From Chrysogorgia sp. JL179-B06 (Eukaryota > Cnidaria > Anthozoa > Scleralcyonacea > Chrysogorgiidae), in assembly GCA_035772405.1 (NCBI GenBank), contig JAYKKM010000048.1, positions 4,083,501-4,147,500 of the forward strand: a DNA stretch of 64,000 nucleotides. Reading direction: 5' to 3'. Numbering within the stretch: position 1 is the stretch's first letter; each line of letters starts with the position of its first letter. Position numbers and translations under genes: made by a program. Below are positions 34,575 to 46,321 of the stretch, in pieces. The notes under the pieces were generated by a model. That model searched no databases. It worked only from the letters and a program-made list of their open reading frames with translations, and had not been told where the DNA came from.

Positions 34575-35200
34575 TAAACTTTCAATTTCTCTTTGTAAGA
34601 AATCTAGTGTCTAGACGTGATAATTTGTTTTAGTTGGAATGTTTTAGTTTACATCCGATTGTTTTAATTGTTATTAAGGAAACGTTGTAAAAGAAGGATC
34701 TTCCGTGTAATCTTATCTTTGTTTTAAACATAAAGTTAAAGAAACTTTCAATTTCTCTTTGTTAGAAATCTAGTAGTGTCAGAACGTGATAATTTGTTTT
34801 AGTTGGAATGTTTTAGTTTACATCCGATTGTTTTAATTGTTATTAAGGAAACATTGTAAAAGAAGGATCTTTCATGTAATCTTATCTTTGTTTTAAACAT
34901 AAAGTTAAAGAAACTTTCAATTTCTCTTTGTCATAAATCTTGTATCTAGACATCATCACTAGATTTCTATCTAGTAGTGTCTGAACGTGATAATTTGTTT
35001 TAGTTGGAATGTTTTAGTTTACATCCGATTGTTTTAATTGATATTAATTAAAAGTTGTAAACAATGATCCTGCATGTGAATTTATCTTTGTTTCAAAGAT
35101 AAAGTTTAGGAATCTTTCAATTTCTTTTTGTCATAAATCTTGTATCTAGACATCATCATTTGTTTTTAGTTGGAATGCGTATCTAGCTAATTATGAATAC
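34575..35200. repeat. Imperfect tandem repeat, 3.5 copies of about 170-200 bp
   Basis: AAACTTTCAATTTCTCTTTG recurs near 34577, 34743, 34911 and 35112. Copies share the TTTTAGTTGGAATG and ACATCCGATTGTTTTAATTG segments. The third copy carries about 30 extra bases. Confidence 0.85.
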
Positions 35201-35394
35201 ATTGTTTGAGAAAATGTCAGGTTCACTTTGTAATATTCGGGCGCTTAAGTTTAAGTTTAATAATTGTGCCTCCCTGGGCATCTCTAAGGTAATTACAAAA
35301 AATACTCGTTCCGTATTGAAAAGAAAACAATTTTAGATATCTTTAAAAACAAGAATAGTCTAAAAAATTTCGTGTGAAAGTTCCCAATCTCCAC

Positions 35395-35690
35395 TTATAA
35401 TGCCTTTCCGAATATATGAATTATGAAGATATCCCCATTTCTGCTAGACAAATTAGATTTTGATATGTGTAACAAGTTTCTTCCACTAGATCTCGAATTG
35501 CGGAACATTAAGTGTCCACAATCTACAAAACCTTTTGTGATCTTGAAGGTTTCGATTAGGTTCTCACGTGCACGAAGTTCTAACAACGTGCAGTAAGCCC
35601 CAGTTTTAACAGTCTTTCCTTGTATGGTAATGCTTCCAGTCCTGCAATACACTTGGTGAATCTCCGTTGATAACTTTCAAGACATTATTT
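35395..35690 (-). pseudogene. LINE reverse transcriptase C-terminal fragment
   Basis: Minus frames contain RRFTKCIAGLEALPYKERL and, after one frameshift, ARENLIETFKITKGFVD and an S-R-S-S-G-R-N-L-L-H segment. This is the conserved region downstream of the RT domain in CR1/L2- and RTE-like elements (R-F-T-K-x-I-x-G-L, then R-x-R-x-D-L-I-E-x-F-K-I). One frameshift separates the halves; the endonuclease and core RT are absent. Confidence 0.75.
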
Positions 35691-37259
35691 GAGTCCAAGG
35701 TAATTAAAAATTTCAAGGTAATGCTACTATATAATAAACAGTCAATTTTCATAACTTTCTTTCCTAATTTAAATTTATCATTAAAAGAATAACATTTTGG
35801 TCAACGTCGTTTTTTTCGTTGATTAATTCAGGTCCGCATGCATCATTGAGAAATACGAGGCCTCGAGTTAAAAGTGCTGCGCATGCGTAATGTATAATGC
35901 AGCCTACACTAGAAAAAATATTGTATAAACCGTGAAGGTTCTTTGATCCTATAATGGTTTTAGAATAAACCAAAAACTTTCTGTTTCCATTTGTTGCGAA
36001 TATAATGAAAGCATTGAAAGTACTACGCCATTTAGGATGTGACACCATGCGCTCTCTCATGGTTCTGATCTCGCGAGCCAATGCGGCACAAAGAAAATTT
36101 TTGAAGTAAATGTGTTGTTAAAAATAAAATCAACTGCATGACTAGAAAAAACACAGTAGGGTGCAGGTTTGAGTAATTCAAATAAACATCACTTTATATT
36201 ATTACTTACAGATATGTTAGTTCAAGAGGTTATGGGTTCGACTAGATTTCCATCTGGAAATCAGAATCTTTTTCTGAATCATAATATATAAATCGATGTT
36301 GTTTCTCAATCATATCAAATATTTTGAGCATGTTTAAAATATGTACTGAAGTTCAAAGCGAGGCTCTTTACTGTTTTGTTTATTCAAGGTTACTGAAACA
36401 AATCTTCATTTAAAGAGTATAGCGGCAACATCATCAGTTGCATTTATAAGAAAACCGTATAATCAAGTTGTTTATCTGGCTATTTTGAAGCACATGGGAA
36501 GGGGAAACAGTTTTTTTCAATGTATAATTCTAGCGAGACGCTACGAGAACTAGAGGAAAGATCTCATTGAATTCGGTTGAGAAATAGATGCGATCTCGAG
36601 TCATCACTGCAAACCAAAGTGTGTCGTTCATAATTGGCCCGTACAGCGGAGCTTGAATCTGACGCTCTAAAAACCAACTTACTAGTAAGAAACGGCTTAT
36701 TTACGCTTTACAAAGTTTCATAAGTATTTGTTGTTTTGATATTTTTTATTATGGAGAATTGATGTGACATAAATATGGAAATATTCAAACACTCACGCTT
36801 TTTAGAATAAATAAAGTAAAATCTATCGATTTTCCCCTCCTCGCGCACCAAAAAAGCTCGTCAGGAGACAGCACAATTTCGCAGTTGTTTACCGATAAGT
36901 TTATTTTGCCGTGTTCCCGCTATGACGTAAAACGTCCACTTCGCACCCAGACCCTTTTCTCCCGGCCATGACTTTCAAAACTCGTTGTTCAAGGCAAGAT
37001 ATCTTTGGAAATACTTATCTGTTAAAGCTTAGTTATACCTTGTTCAAATCCTCTCAGTATGGCGAATTTATTAATCCAAAAAAAGGTTTTGACGTTATAT
37101 GCACTTTGAAAAAGTTCGGCCGGCTGCTGTAACTCTAGTGAATTTAGGTGTTATTAAGTTCAAATGAGCGCTACGTGTGTTTCTAGAATGTTGCTGACTA
37201 TTTAATTTTAACAGTTTGTTTAAACACTCAGGAGTATCATTAACAGTACGTTGGTATAC
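35691..37259. other. No gene seen
   Basis: AT-rich sequence. A 105-codon minus frame at 35764-36081 has no recognisable domain. Confidence 0.5.
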
Positions 37260-37520
37260 TAATGTCCGACTCTACATAAAAAGGTATCCAGCCAAGTCTG
37301 TCAAAATAAATCCAGTGGAATGACATGGTTGAGCATTAAGGATAATTCTAGCGCAGCGTTTCTGAAGTATGAATACTTTTACGATATTGTTCTTACTACA
37401 GTTTGTCCAAGTTGGGCTACAGTAAATAAATAAGGGTTTAATCATAGCATTGTAAAAGAGAATTCGTTCAGCTCTGGCAAACACGACTTGACAGCGACAT
37501 AATCGAGACAACTTCGACAC
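37260..37520 (-). pseudogene. LINE reverse transcriptase fragment (post-palm region)
   Basis: The frame includes FYNAMIKPLFIYCSPTWTNC and LQKRCARIILNAQ, matching the segment after the RT palm of LINE proteins (L-x-x-x-Y-x-x-L-I-x-P-x-F-x-Y-C-S-x-x-W, then L-Q-x-R-x-x-R-x-I-x). The frame ends in the conserved area, so this is a fragment. Confidence 0.75.
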
Positions 37521-37537
37521 AACTTCGCATCACAGTG

Positions 37538-37727
37538 GAAAAGACGAAAGATTCCTCGATTCAAACCGACGAGAAGCTATCGAGAGACAATGCGCTGCTC
37601 TTAAATCTATCGCAGATAATATTAATCACATTCGACTAGGAGTAGGAGAAGAAAATCGAGGACTAGATCTGGCTGATCTGCAAACATGGAACACTGATTT
37701 GGACAACCAATCAATTACCAGGTGACA
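37538..37727 (+). pseudogene. Coding-like remnant, possibly retroelement gag
   Basis: An open stretch of about 62 codons reads NRREAIERQCAALKSIADNI then a G-E-E-N-R-G-L-D-L-A-D segment. Its charge and heptad-like spacing suggest a coiled coil, as at the N-terminus of BEL/Pao gag proteins. It runs straight into the minisatellite. No start codon; identity unsure. Confidence 0.3.
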
Positions 37728-38115
37728 AAAATTAATTCCCCCACCCTCCCCTCCCTGGTGAAAAAATTAATTCCCCCACCCTTCCCTCCCTGGTGACAAA
37801 AATGAATTACTCTCCCAGATGACAAAAATTAATTCCCTTCCCTGGTGGCAAAAATTAATTCCCCCGCCCTCCCCTCCCAGGTGATAAAAAATAATTCCCC
37901 CACCCTCCCTTCCGTGGTGATAAAAATAATTCCCACACTCCCCTCCCTGGTGACAAAAAATAATTCCACCACCCTTCCCTCCCTGATGACAAAAAATAAT
38001 TCCCCCGCCCTCCCCTCCCAGGTGACAAAAATTAATTCCACCACCCTTCCCTCCCAGGTGACAAAAATTAATTCACCCCACCTTGGTGATACAAAAATTA
38101 ATTCCCCCACCCTTC
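37728..38115. repeat. Minisatellite of about ten 38-42 bp units
   Basis: Each unit reads roughly AATTCCCCCACCCTCCCCTC then CCTGGTGACAAAAATT. Strong C-rich/G-rich strand bias. The open frames across it on both strands are products of the repeat. Confidence 0.92.
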
Positions 38116-38131
38116 AGCCGATTTTAATTGA

Positions 38132-38203
38132 TTCAGACGCCGAACTTTTCATGAGCCGAACCTAATACGTTAGGTTCGGCTCATGAAAAGTTCGGCGTCT
38201 GAA
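38132..38203. repeat. Perfect palindrome, 34-bp arms with a 4-base centre
   Basis: 38132-38165 is the exact reverse complement of 38170-38203 around TACG. The arm starts TTCAGACGCCGAAC and ends GAGCCGAACCTAA. No mismatch in 34 bp. Confidence 0.92.
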
Positions 38204-38639
38204 CTGGGATGACATCGCTGCTCTGAAAATCAGATGCTACGCGTTCGAAAACGCGTAGAAAACTCATGACCGATACACAGCTGTCAAATCCAAGCCAAAG
38301 TGAGTCAAGTGACTGACCGTAGAATAAATTAAATCATCAGCAGATCAGTCAGAATAATAAGCCAATCAGATGTCTTATATTTCAGAGGCATTTCAGTCAG
38401 GTCAGTCAAAATGACGTTGCAGATCAGTGAAAATGGAGGGCAAATCAGTCAACCGCGTTAACGCGGGCTCTGGGAACGAGATGGAGCAGTCCGCCGCTCA
38501 TTTCCGGTTGACCAACTTCCCACCAGCTTTCGACTAACAAAATCCGATTGCGATATCTTTACTGCACCTGAAGAAGGTAGGGTCGGATTTTTTCACGCTC
38601 GCAAATGTTTACGTCAGTCGCGTGACTGATTTGACTTAC
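38204..38639. other. No gene seen
   Basis: Contains scattered GTCAGTCA-type short repeats (38290-38460) and a small hairpin at about 38240-38260. Confidence 0.5.
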
Positions 38640-40985
38640 GCTAAATCCGCCCCTAAATGGCTGAGACATTTTGGACAGCTTCTACATCGGTCATCTGCAT
38701 CTATCTCCCTCCTCTTCTTCCCCTCCTCCTTGTGACATGGTCCACTGCTTCTGTCACTTGCTCAAGCTTGGTATTTTCTCTTGTTGACGAGATGTAGGCA
38801 GTGACGGGAAAATAATCGATGTATTCCGCACCTACCCTGAGGCCACCTTGCTGATTCTAATGGCAGTTTGTTCACCAAACTGGTAATAACTCACACCATT
38901 CCACCTGACATTAGCACCGCCTTGGTCATGGGTGGCAGTAGGTGGCGCATCTTGAGAAGGTGCTGGGTGATGTAGCGGGCGCAGTGGTGGTGGCCAGCAA
39001 CGAAGATGTAGGGGAGCATACGCTCGAGCACGAGCTGCTGCAGCAGAAAATCTCCCTGCATCTCACTACGAATTAGTTGTTGGACGAGCGGAGTTGGCTT
39101 GATGAGGTTATCGACCCAGTGCATACCAGTTGTGTTGCCAACTTAAGGTAGTCACTCAAATCCTGGAATGTCTTGGGACAAGTGGTGAGAAAGTAGCTCT
39201 GAAGAATAATAGTCGATACCATCCGAAACGCTCGCATAGCCCGAACCCAAAACTTGCAACTCATAATTCCTGCTAGCCCTCTGCTGAGCTGATAGGAGGC
39301 TCAACACCTGACCCATGCATGGGTTTTCCAATGCAACCACAAAAGGACTGCACGGTGTGCATGATCCCAAGCCAGATAATTACGTTTTTGAAGCGATTGG
39401 ACATCATTCCATTTGAGTTAGCAGGCCACCTTGTACAGCTGAAGGTCGACAGAAATGTGGGCATAGGACATTCCCATGTCATCCAATGACTTCTTGATGT
39501 ACTCCAGCGAAGTCAGCACCGTGTCTGGATGAGAGGATATGGCGTCGAGGAGAGGTCAGAACATGTAGGTACTCACTGGCTTCTTCTGAGCATGATATTG
39601 CGTACCTCGTGATTGTTGAACCCACCCCATTCCACTGCATTCTCCTGTGTGTTGAGCGTGTTTAGCCACTTCAAGTCCTTCTCTTGCACAGTAGCTAGAC
39701 TGGCCTGCCGCGTACATGCTTCTGAGTAGGGAATGCCATATGTGACCGCTACATTTGGGTGATTAACTTTAGTCTGCCTGGTGTAGTGCTGCAGAGAAAG
39801 GCTGGCAGATGAGCTGCTGTTGGTTCTAGACTGGGCTGCTTTGTTAGAGAGTCTGGGGATTACGAGGCTGCTCTTTCCTAGCTATGCGCGGCCATACTCC
39901 AGAATACCTGTGGATGAGGTTGCTGGAATTCATGTGAGAGGACGTGGGTAGTGCATCGACCATTGGGCGTAAAGACCTGGAGATCAAGGTTGAGAAATCA
40001 TGCGAAGATGACGCCAACGGTTCTACACAACCCCACGAACTTGTGGAGAATCTGTTTATTGTCACCCAGAAAACGAGCGACCGATTTTCGGAATCTCAGG
40101 ACCTCATCGTACGAGGTTGTGAAGCCATGTTCATGAAGGAGCTCGAGAAGTTTGGAACTGCCATGTCGGTGCTGCAGTTTAACGGCCAGTCCTAATATTG
40201 TTTGATTTCTGGTACCTGAATTGACTGGATCAAGCTCAGAGATCAGGTCCGAAATCAACTTCAACAAAGTTACATTGACATTCTCAAGCCTTGAGTCGGC
40301 TTGCATAAAATCTGATAGGTCGTACTTGACGATGTTATACATACTTGACCGACTGTGCCTCCTGCTTGATTTGCCTCACCACGGAATCAAAGCTCTTCTC
40401 CTGTACCCGACCAACGATAAAATATTTACTCATGCAGTCAGTCAACTTTCTAAACATGTCACGTCCAGCTAGCTTCCCACCTATAGATCAGAGTACAGTT
40501 CCATATTCTAGACTTGTTTCGGTTCATGTACTCAATGACTTGCTTCAGAACATCATCTACGCTGGCAAGTCAGTATAGTTGGGGACTTTCATAAAACTGT
40601 TATAGCGGCGTACATGGTATTTGCACTCAGCAGGTATAGGTCAGAAACAAAAGTAAGATGTAAATTGACCGTTCTAGCTACATCATCATTACACTGCTCA
40701 GTAACATCAAGGATCACATCTTTCATAGTCGTGAATGGGTTACGTTCTCTATTTGAAATGGGTCATACATGCACGGTTCCACCTTTCTGGGTGTCTATCA
40801 TCCATGGATAAACATTCATCACCACAGAATTTGTTCACCCTAAATCATCATCTTGTGGTCACCTCCTCATCTTCAATCTTTCTTTTCTGAACCTTTTTAA
40901 CCCTCTCAACTTTCTTGACGGTAAAAAATCCAGGAGGCCTAACGGAATCCATAAAAAACTCGAAATATGGACACCTGTGATCACT
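38640..40985 (-). pseudogene. Decayed copy of a large multi-copy cnidarian protein gene
   Basis: Successive minus-strand frames form one broken coding region of roughly 780 codons. From the 5' end: a basic N-terminus with FFTVKKVERVKKVQKRK (about 40900-40960); a cysteine-containing piece with FCGDECLSMDDRHPERW; then CKYHVRRYNSFMKVPNY; a long intact stretch at 39998-40342 with SELDPVNSGTRNQTILGLAV and EVLRFRKSVARFLGDN; and a C-terminal part with VAGHHHCARYIT (38891-39124). I recall similar long uncharacterised proteins as multi-copy in corals, perhaps transposon-linked, but cannot name the family. Many frameshifts and stops. Confidence 0.55.
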
Positions 40986-41023
40986 GCACCTCTTACTATG
41001 TGTACTCTTCAATCATGGCCTAT

Positions 41024-41155
41024 CACGGATAGACATGGTCTACGGATAGACATGGCGTACGGATAGACATGGCGTATGGATAGATATGGCGTATGGATAG
41101 ATATGGCGTATGGATAGATATGGCCTACGGATAGACATGGCCTACGGATTGGAAA
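41024..41155. repeat. 17-bp minisatellite, about seven units
   Basis: Unit GGATAGACATGGCGTAC with C/T variation. Confidence 0.9.
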
Positions 41156-41639
41156 CGACTTAATTTTGTCTTTTGTTGTTCTCACTGGAACTGCCGCTAT
41201 TTTGCATTTTTCGTTGAAAACTTCCCCGCAGGATCAACTGTTTATATTTGAAAGCGTTTTGTGATAACAAGGAGTATTTTCATCACAGCGCTTCTAATTT
41301 CAGATTATCGGCGGATCGTGAACGCTTAAGCAGCCAATGAGAATCATGCATTCTCAATAAAACATGAAACAATTATATACTATTATAAAATAACAAATTA
41401 AAAACGCACGCGCTAATTGCCTGAAAGCCGTGTTTCTATAACTCGATGGAAAACATGGATTTTTTCCGCCATTTTTATAAAATGACTGTAAGACGAACCT
41501 TTGCTCACAAAAAGCTAAAATGTCGATAAATATGTACTGTGACAGCCAACAAGAAAAACGAGAATATTGGATGCTTTTCTTCACAGTTAAGAGCATTTGT
41601 GTTCATTTGAGCAGCATTTTAATAAAAGAGTCTTATTAC

Positions 41640-41815
41640 TTATTTCCTCAGTGTTATTTTATAAAAGAAATAGAAAACATCTTTCCGTGTTCCCATGGTG
41701 AAAGTTTGGGACAACTCGAAATAGCACACTTGCCCTGCGGGCTCGTTCTACCAAACTTCCACTCGTGTTTCTATAACTCTATGGAAACACGGAAATGTTT
41801 TCTATTTCTTAAATA
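41640..41815. repeat. Foldback element, AAATAGAAAACAT family
   Basis: AAAGAAATAGAAAACATCTT at the left returns inverted as ATGTTTTCTATTTCTT at the right. Inner arms contain AAGTTTGG and CCAAACTTCCACTCGTG. Relatives lie at 44350-44560 and 49855-50035. Confidence 0.75.
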
Positions 41816-42218
41816 GGTACCTGAGTAGCGCGGAAATTCGGCCAACATTCCAATAAAAACATTCTGACATTGTCTTCTGTAAAATAACTAACAAGCAAGT
41901 TTATACTAAAGCAATTATTACATTACTCGATTCAAATTTCAATAAAACGATGGTTTGCTCTTCGCTCTCTTTAAAATGTTCAAGCTCGTAATTTTATTGT
42001 TAACTAAAAAGAGTTCACCGAAGAACTGGCGTTACTAACGGTCCACATCCAAAGGTCCAATTTGCATTCTGTGCACTTTTGTAAATCATGCATAATGCTA
42101 TCTTTACCCGGAAGATAGCAAATTTCCTAAGACAGGGACAGAATTTAACACGCACAATGGACAGAGAAAACCACCATCCATATTCTGAGTAGTTCCCTAA
42201 AAAATAGAGAGCCTATGT
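41816..42218. other. No gene seen
   Basis: AT-rich sequence between foldback elements, with no supported frame. Confidence 0.5.
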
Positions 42219-42639
42219 AAAGGTACGTTTACACACTGCGATTTGTCGGGCCGATTTTCCAAATACGGGCATCCAATTGATGGCGTTAGCGTTGACGTTA
42301 GCAAGTCCCGACACTGAAAATCGGGAGAAAAATCTGTAGAAAAGTCACAGATTTTTCCAGAGTCATAGCGATTTTTTACTGTAACTATGACTACCGAATA
42401 AACGCGCGTATATTTAAAAAAAAAATCAAAACAAGAAAAGAAATATATCGACCGTAAACTACGAGTGTATAGCAGACGAAGCTGTTATAATAATATTTAG
42501 TAAAAATCGGGAGTAAAAATCGGATATTACGTTTATACACTGCGATTTGTCGGGGATGACGAATTAGCGAAATTTACCACGAATCACGTAAATATTCGTC
42601 AGTGTCGGCCCGACAAATCGTAGTGTGTAAACGTACCTT
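42219..42639. mobile_element. MITE with 35-bp terminal inverted repeats
   Basis: Begins AAGGTACGTTTACACACTGC and ends in the near reverse complement, both running into TCGGGCCGA. It is 421 bp with no coding capacity. An inner TTACACACTGCGATTTGTCG-like segment recurs near 42530. Target duplication is unclear. Confidence 0.8.
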
Positions 42640-42649
42640 AAATAAATAA

Positions 42650-42962
<313 letters not shown>

Positions 42963-43027
42963 CTATTATTTGCTCTAACTATATGTTGTTGAGCACTCTT
43001 TGCATTTCGTAGACCAAAACCTACACG

Positions 43028-43059
<32 letters not shown>

Positions 43060-43089
43060 ATTCCTTCCTTCACTTGGGTGTTGTTGAGC

Positions 43090-43185
43090 ACTCTGTGAAG
43101 TTGGTGTAGGTGTCCTTTAGCGATAATGCAACGCCCACTACCCTTGTGGTAGTTTGAGCACTCTGGCCCTACACCACTTCACGCT
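43090..43185 (+). ncRNA. 96-bp dispersed element with a long terminal stem (copy 2)
   Basis: 43095-43110 pairs with 43168-43182 over 15 bp with a single bulged U. This copy has A-U at the two positions where copy 1 (30855-30950) has G-U. Confidence 0.4.
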
Positions 43186-43449
43186 CTCTGGATGTGCGCA
43201 TGACCGCTGTTTGTCCCACAAGCGGTTGTCACCGGCAATCGTTTGTGTATAATTAGTTCTCATGCCCATATCTAGATCGTACCAAGCTAGTCTGTAGATA
43301 TTGTACTATATATATATATATTCTCGGTTATCAATTTGAGAAATTTTTCTCACTGTTCTGACACTTGACCAATCCATGGTAATTTTAAGTAAACCGGACA
43401 TTTGCTATTTATTTTTCATTTTTTTTTGCTGCTAGATTAGTTTGTATTT

Positions 43450-43875
43450 TTTCATCTAAAACTATTCTTCCTCCCACTCACAAAGAGTCTCTCCCAGCTT
43501 TTTCCTGAAGTTATGTTATCTATGAATTTAAATGCGAGTACGATTCTCGCTATGTAGGTAGAACAACTCAAAGGTTGAATGACAGGATTAAGCAACATGT
43601 TCCTAGCGGTATTAGAAATAAAACAGTGCCAATACGACAACAGCCTTTACGACATTGTCGCTCAGATTTACCTATTAGTTGCAAACTCGGCAATTGGTAA
43701 ACACCTGCTGTCTAGTGAGCCTTGCGCGGATGCCTCTTCTAATTCAAATTTTAGAATTCTCTCGAAGTGTCGGTTAGCTTTTCAATTAAAGATAATGGCC
43801 TCCGTATATATTAAACTTAATGATCGGGATCTTTGCAGACAAAAGGAATTCGTTTTCAACTTGGCGTTATTATGA
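43450..43875 (+). pseudogene. Penelope-like element GIY-YIG endonuclease fragment
   Basis: Plus-strand frames read Y-E-F-K-C-E-Y then SRYVGRTTQRLNDRIKQHV, the core of the GIY-YIG nuclease domain at the C-terminus of Penelope-like retroelements. After one frameshift it continues with SAIGKHLL, SNFRILSKCRLAFQL and LCRQKEFVFNLALL. The glutamate expected near ESVYIK is alanine (ASVYIK). Upstream RT is absent. The frameshift, an in-frame stop near 43500 and the missing acidic residue mark it as dead. Confidence 0.8.
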
Positions 43876-44013
43876 GATGTCATCCTATACGTGTGGGGTG
43901 ACATAACCTGATTATTATTCAGTTTTTCGATTATATAAGGGCTCGTGTTTGTAATTTTCAGCGTGAAACTGAGTTTCTGTTTTTAAACTTGCTTTAATAT
44001 TTATTTATTTATT

Positions 44014-44061
<48 letters not shown>

Positions 44062-44124
44062 AAATAAGTCGTGTCTTACGCACGCTGTGATTGGTCAGTT
44101 ACCGTGTTTATATCAGGCTATATA
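43876..44124. repeat. AT-rich spacer with a (TA)n tract
   Basis: TA tract at about 44015-44060; no gene seen. Confidence 0.7.
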
Positions 44125-44290
44125 ACATGGATGGATTACGCCATCGCGATACGCCATCAATTAAGCATGATACGCCATCAATTAGCCATGATACGCCATC
44201 AATCAGCCATCCTACGCCATCAATCAGCCATCATACGCCATCAATCAGCCATCATACGCCATCAATTAGACATCACGGCGCCATCATACG
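44125..44290. repeat. 21-bp minisatellite, about seven units
   Basis: Unit CATACGCCATCAATCAGCCAT. Because 21 is divisible by three, it gives artefact frames with a seven-residue repeat. Confidence 0.9.
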
Positions 44291-44349
44291 CAGTAAGGAG
44301 AATTTACGTGTTGATAAAAAAGATATTTGTACATTTTATTTGCTTTCTA

Positions 44350-44562
44350 CGGGTTATTTTCTAAAAGAAATAGAAAACATTTTTATCCGTGTTCCCATAC
44401 GTTATATAAACACTCGTGGAAGTTTGGGAGAACTCGAAATCGCGTGGAAACACTCGCCCTATGGGCTCGTGTTCCCACTATGATTTCTCGTTCTCCCAAA
44501 CTTCCACTCGTGTTTATATAACGGTATGTAAACACGGAAAATGTTTTCTATTTCTTAAATAT
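44350..44562. repeat. Foldback element, AAATAGAAAACAT family
   Basis: AGAAATAGAAAACATTTTTA at the left and AAATGTTTTCTATTTCTT at the right. Inner arms contain GTGGAAGTTTGGGAGAAC and the inverse. Confidence 0.8.
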
Positions 44563-44704
44563 ATATATATATATAGGTAATATTTGGCATTTCACTCGAT
44601 CAAACTACATGTTGAAAGGATTTATGGTGAAGGAAAATTTCGAGTGTTGGAATACATACATTTTAAGACCAAACCGGGACGAGTTGCGAAAAATGCAACT
44701 TAGC

Positions 44705-44779
44705 GGCCTTCCGGTAGGAATTGAACCCGCGACCATGCGATTGCTAGTGCAGCGCTCTGACCACTGAGCTACGGAAGCC
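44705..44779 (-). tRNA. tRNA-like SINE head, copy 1 (not a functional tRNA)
   Basis: Box A TAGCTCAGTGG and box B GGTTCAATTCC are intact. The acceptor ends GGC-TTCCG and CGGAAGGCC pair with one extra base. The anticodon stem does not pair, so this is a SINE promoter rather than a decoding tRNA. Confidence 0.5.
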
Positions 44780-44979
44780 GTTGCCGAGAGCCTAGTCACG
44801 AGTTCTGTATATATGGTGGTAATGCCGGGATAAGATTCTGGGTATATTATAGGTAATGTTTGGCATTCACTCGATCAAACTACATGTTGAAAGGATTTAT
44901 GGTGAAGGAAAATTTCGAGTGTTGGAATACATACATTTTAAGACCAAACCGGGACCAGTTGCGAAAAATGCAACTTAGC

Positions 44980-45054
44980 GGCCTTCCGGTAGGAATTGAA
45001 CCCGCGACCCTGCGATTGCTAGTGCAGCGCTCTGACCACTGAGCTACGGAAGCC
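44980..45054 (-). tRNA. tRNA-like SINE head, copy 2 (not a functional tRNA)
   Basis: Same as copy 1 with one base changed after the anticodon arm (GGTCGCGGG preceded by G rather than T). Confidence 0.5.
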
Positions 45055-45139
45055 GTTGCCGAGAGCCTAGTCACGAGTTCTGTATATATGGTGGTAATGC
45101 CGGGATAAGATTCTGGGTATATTATAGGTAATATTTGGC

Positions 45140-45477
<338 letters not shown>

Positions 45478-45507
45478 TTCAAAACACTGTCTACGCAGCA
45501 CTCTACT

Positions 45508-45539
<32 letters not shown>

Positions 45540-45544
45540 TAAGT

Positions 45545-45655
45545 TATAGAACACTTCAATGGTTTCGTTGTTTTGATGTCCCACGGGAATTCCGCTTTAT
45601 CACGTGAGACACTTCAATGGTTTCGTTGTTTAGATGTCTCACAGGAATTCCCCTT
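45545..45655. repeat. Tandem duplication of about 57 bp
   Basis: ACACTTCAATGGTTTCGTTG occurs at 45551 and 45608, followed in each by a GGAATTC box. Confidence 0.8.
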
Positions 45656-46204
45656 TGTCATAGGCATAATAGGAGATAAAAGCAATGTGACATCATATTT
45701 GAGAAACAAATATAGCGTCAAAATTGGACAAACTCTCGAACTTCAACTTGCGATATCTTCTTAACTTAATTGATTTGAATGCCGAAACTTGAGAAATAAA
45801 CTAAAGTCAGTAAGATCTTTCATATGAACTACACTTGTATTTTGAAGTACCCCCATTAATGCACCGCATTATATACATACCAAAATAATAGGACGACGTT
45901 TGACTGCTACATATGATGTGCTGAAGTCACACAAACGTTTACATTCGGCACAGTAGGTGGATGAAATGTTCTATAGGAATAATGAAATATTAACCTTCTG
46001 TTGTACTTATAGTAACAAACTGAAATAAAGGAGTCGCTAAGAAGACAATAATTTTGGTACCTCGATATTAGTAACCTGTTCACACTCCAGTAGCAGATCC
46101 TATAAAACAAAAAAGTATTCTGAATTATTTACGACTTCAATGTAAAACCGTATAGAGTGCAGCAATTGGTAATATTCTCAATATACAGCTCTATTAGATG
46201 TGTG
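45656..46204. other. No gene seen
   Basis: AT-rich spacer with only short random frames. Confidence 0.5.
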
Positions 46205-46320
46205 AAGTTATAGATAGATAGAAATTAAGTCTTTATTTCACCAGGGTAACCCGATCAGTGAAAAGTTTCACTGTTATCCTTAGCGGCCCTGAACAAAACT
46301 AGGAGATGTTACAAAATAAA
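46205..46320 (-). mobile_element. 3' tail of a non-LTR retrotransposon
   Basis: On the minus strand the segment ends GGTGAAATAAAGACTTAATT then TCTATCTATC, a polyadenylation-like box followed by short tandem units. It probably belonged to the same element as the RT remnant at 46870-47160, now separated by a foldback insertion. Confidence 0.6.
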
Positions 46321-46321
46321 A

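Larger units (their letters stand above)
44573..45130 (-). mobile_element. Tandem dimer of a tRNA-derived SINE-like element
   Basis: Two direct copies of about 277 bp (44573-44850, 44851-45130) differ at a handful of bases. On the minus strand each has a tRNA-like head and a tail ending ATGCCAAATATTACC. A degenerate relative of the tail lies near 52525-52620. The minus frame across the head gives the VAQWSER...VAGSIPT peptide often seen when tRNA-type SINEs are translated. Confidence 0.8.

Noticed and set aside
35764..36081. 105-codon minus frame
   Set aside because: No domain, no splice context, and low-complexity AT-rich surroundings.
37728..38115. Possible CRISPR array
   Set aside because: Units are contiguous and variable with no unique spacers, and the genome is eukaryotic.
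37829..38165. Long frames on both strands with G-E-L-F-F-V or P-T-L-P-S repeats
   Set aside because: Produced by the 40-bp minisatellite; unit length drift breaks the frame.
44071..44483. Frames with H-T-P-S-I-S-H repeats
   Set aside because: Artefact of the 21-bp minisatellite, which keeps frame because 21 is a multiple of three.
44705..45054. Genuine tRNA genes
   Set aside because: The anticodon stem does not pair, the acceptor has an extra base, and both copies continue into a SINE body.
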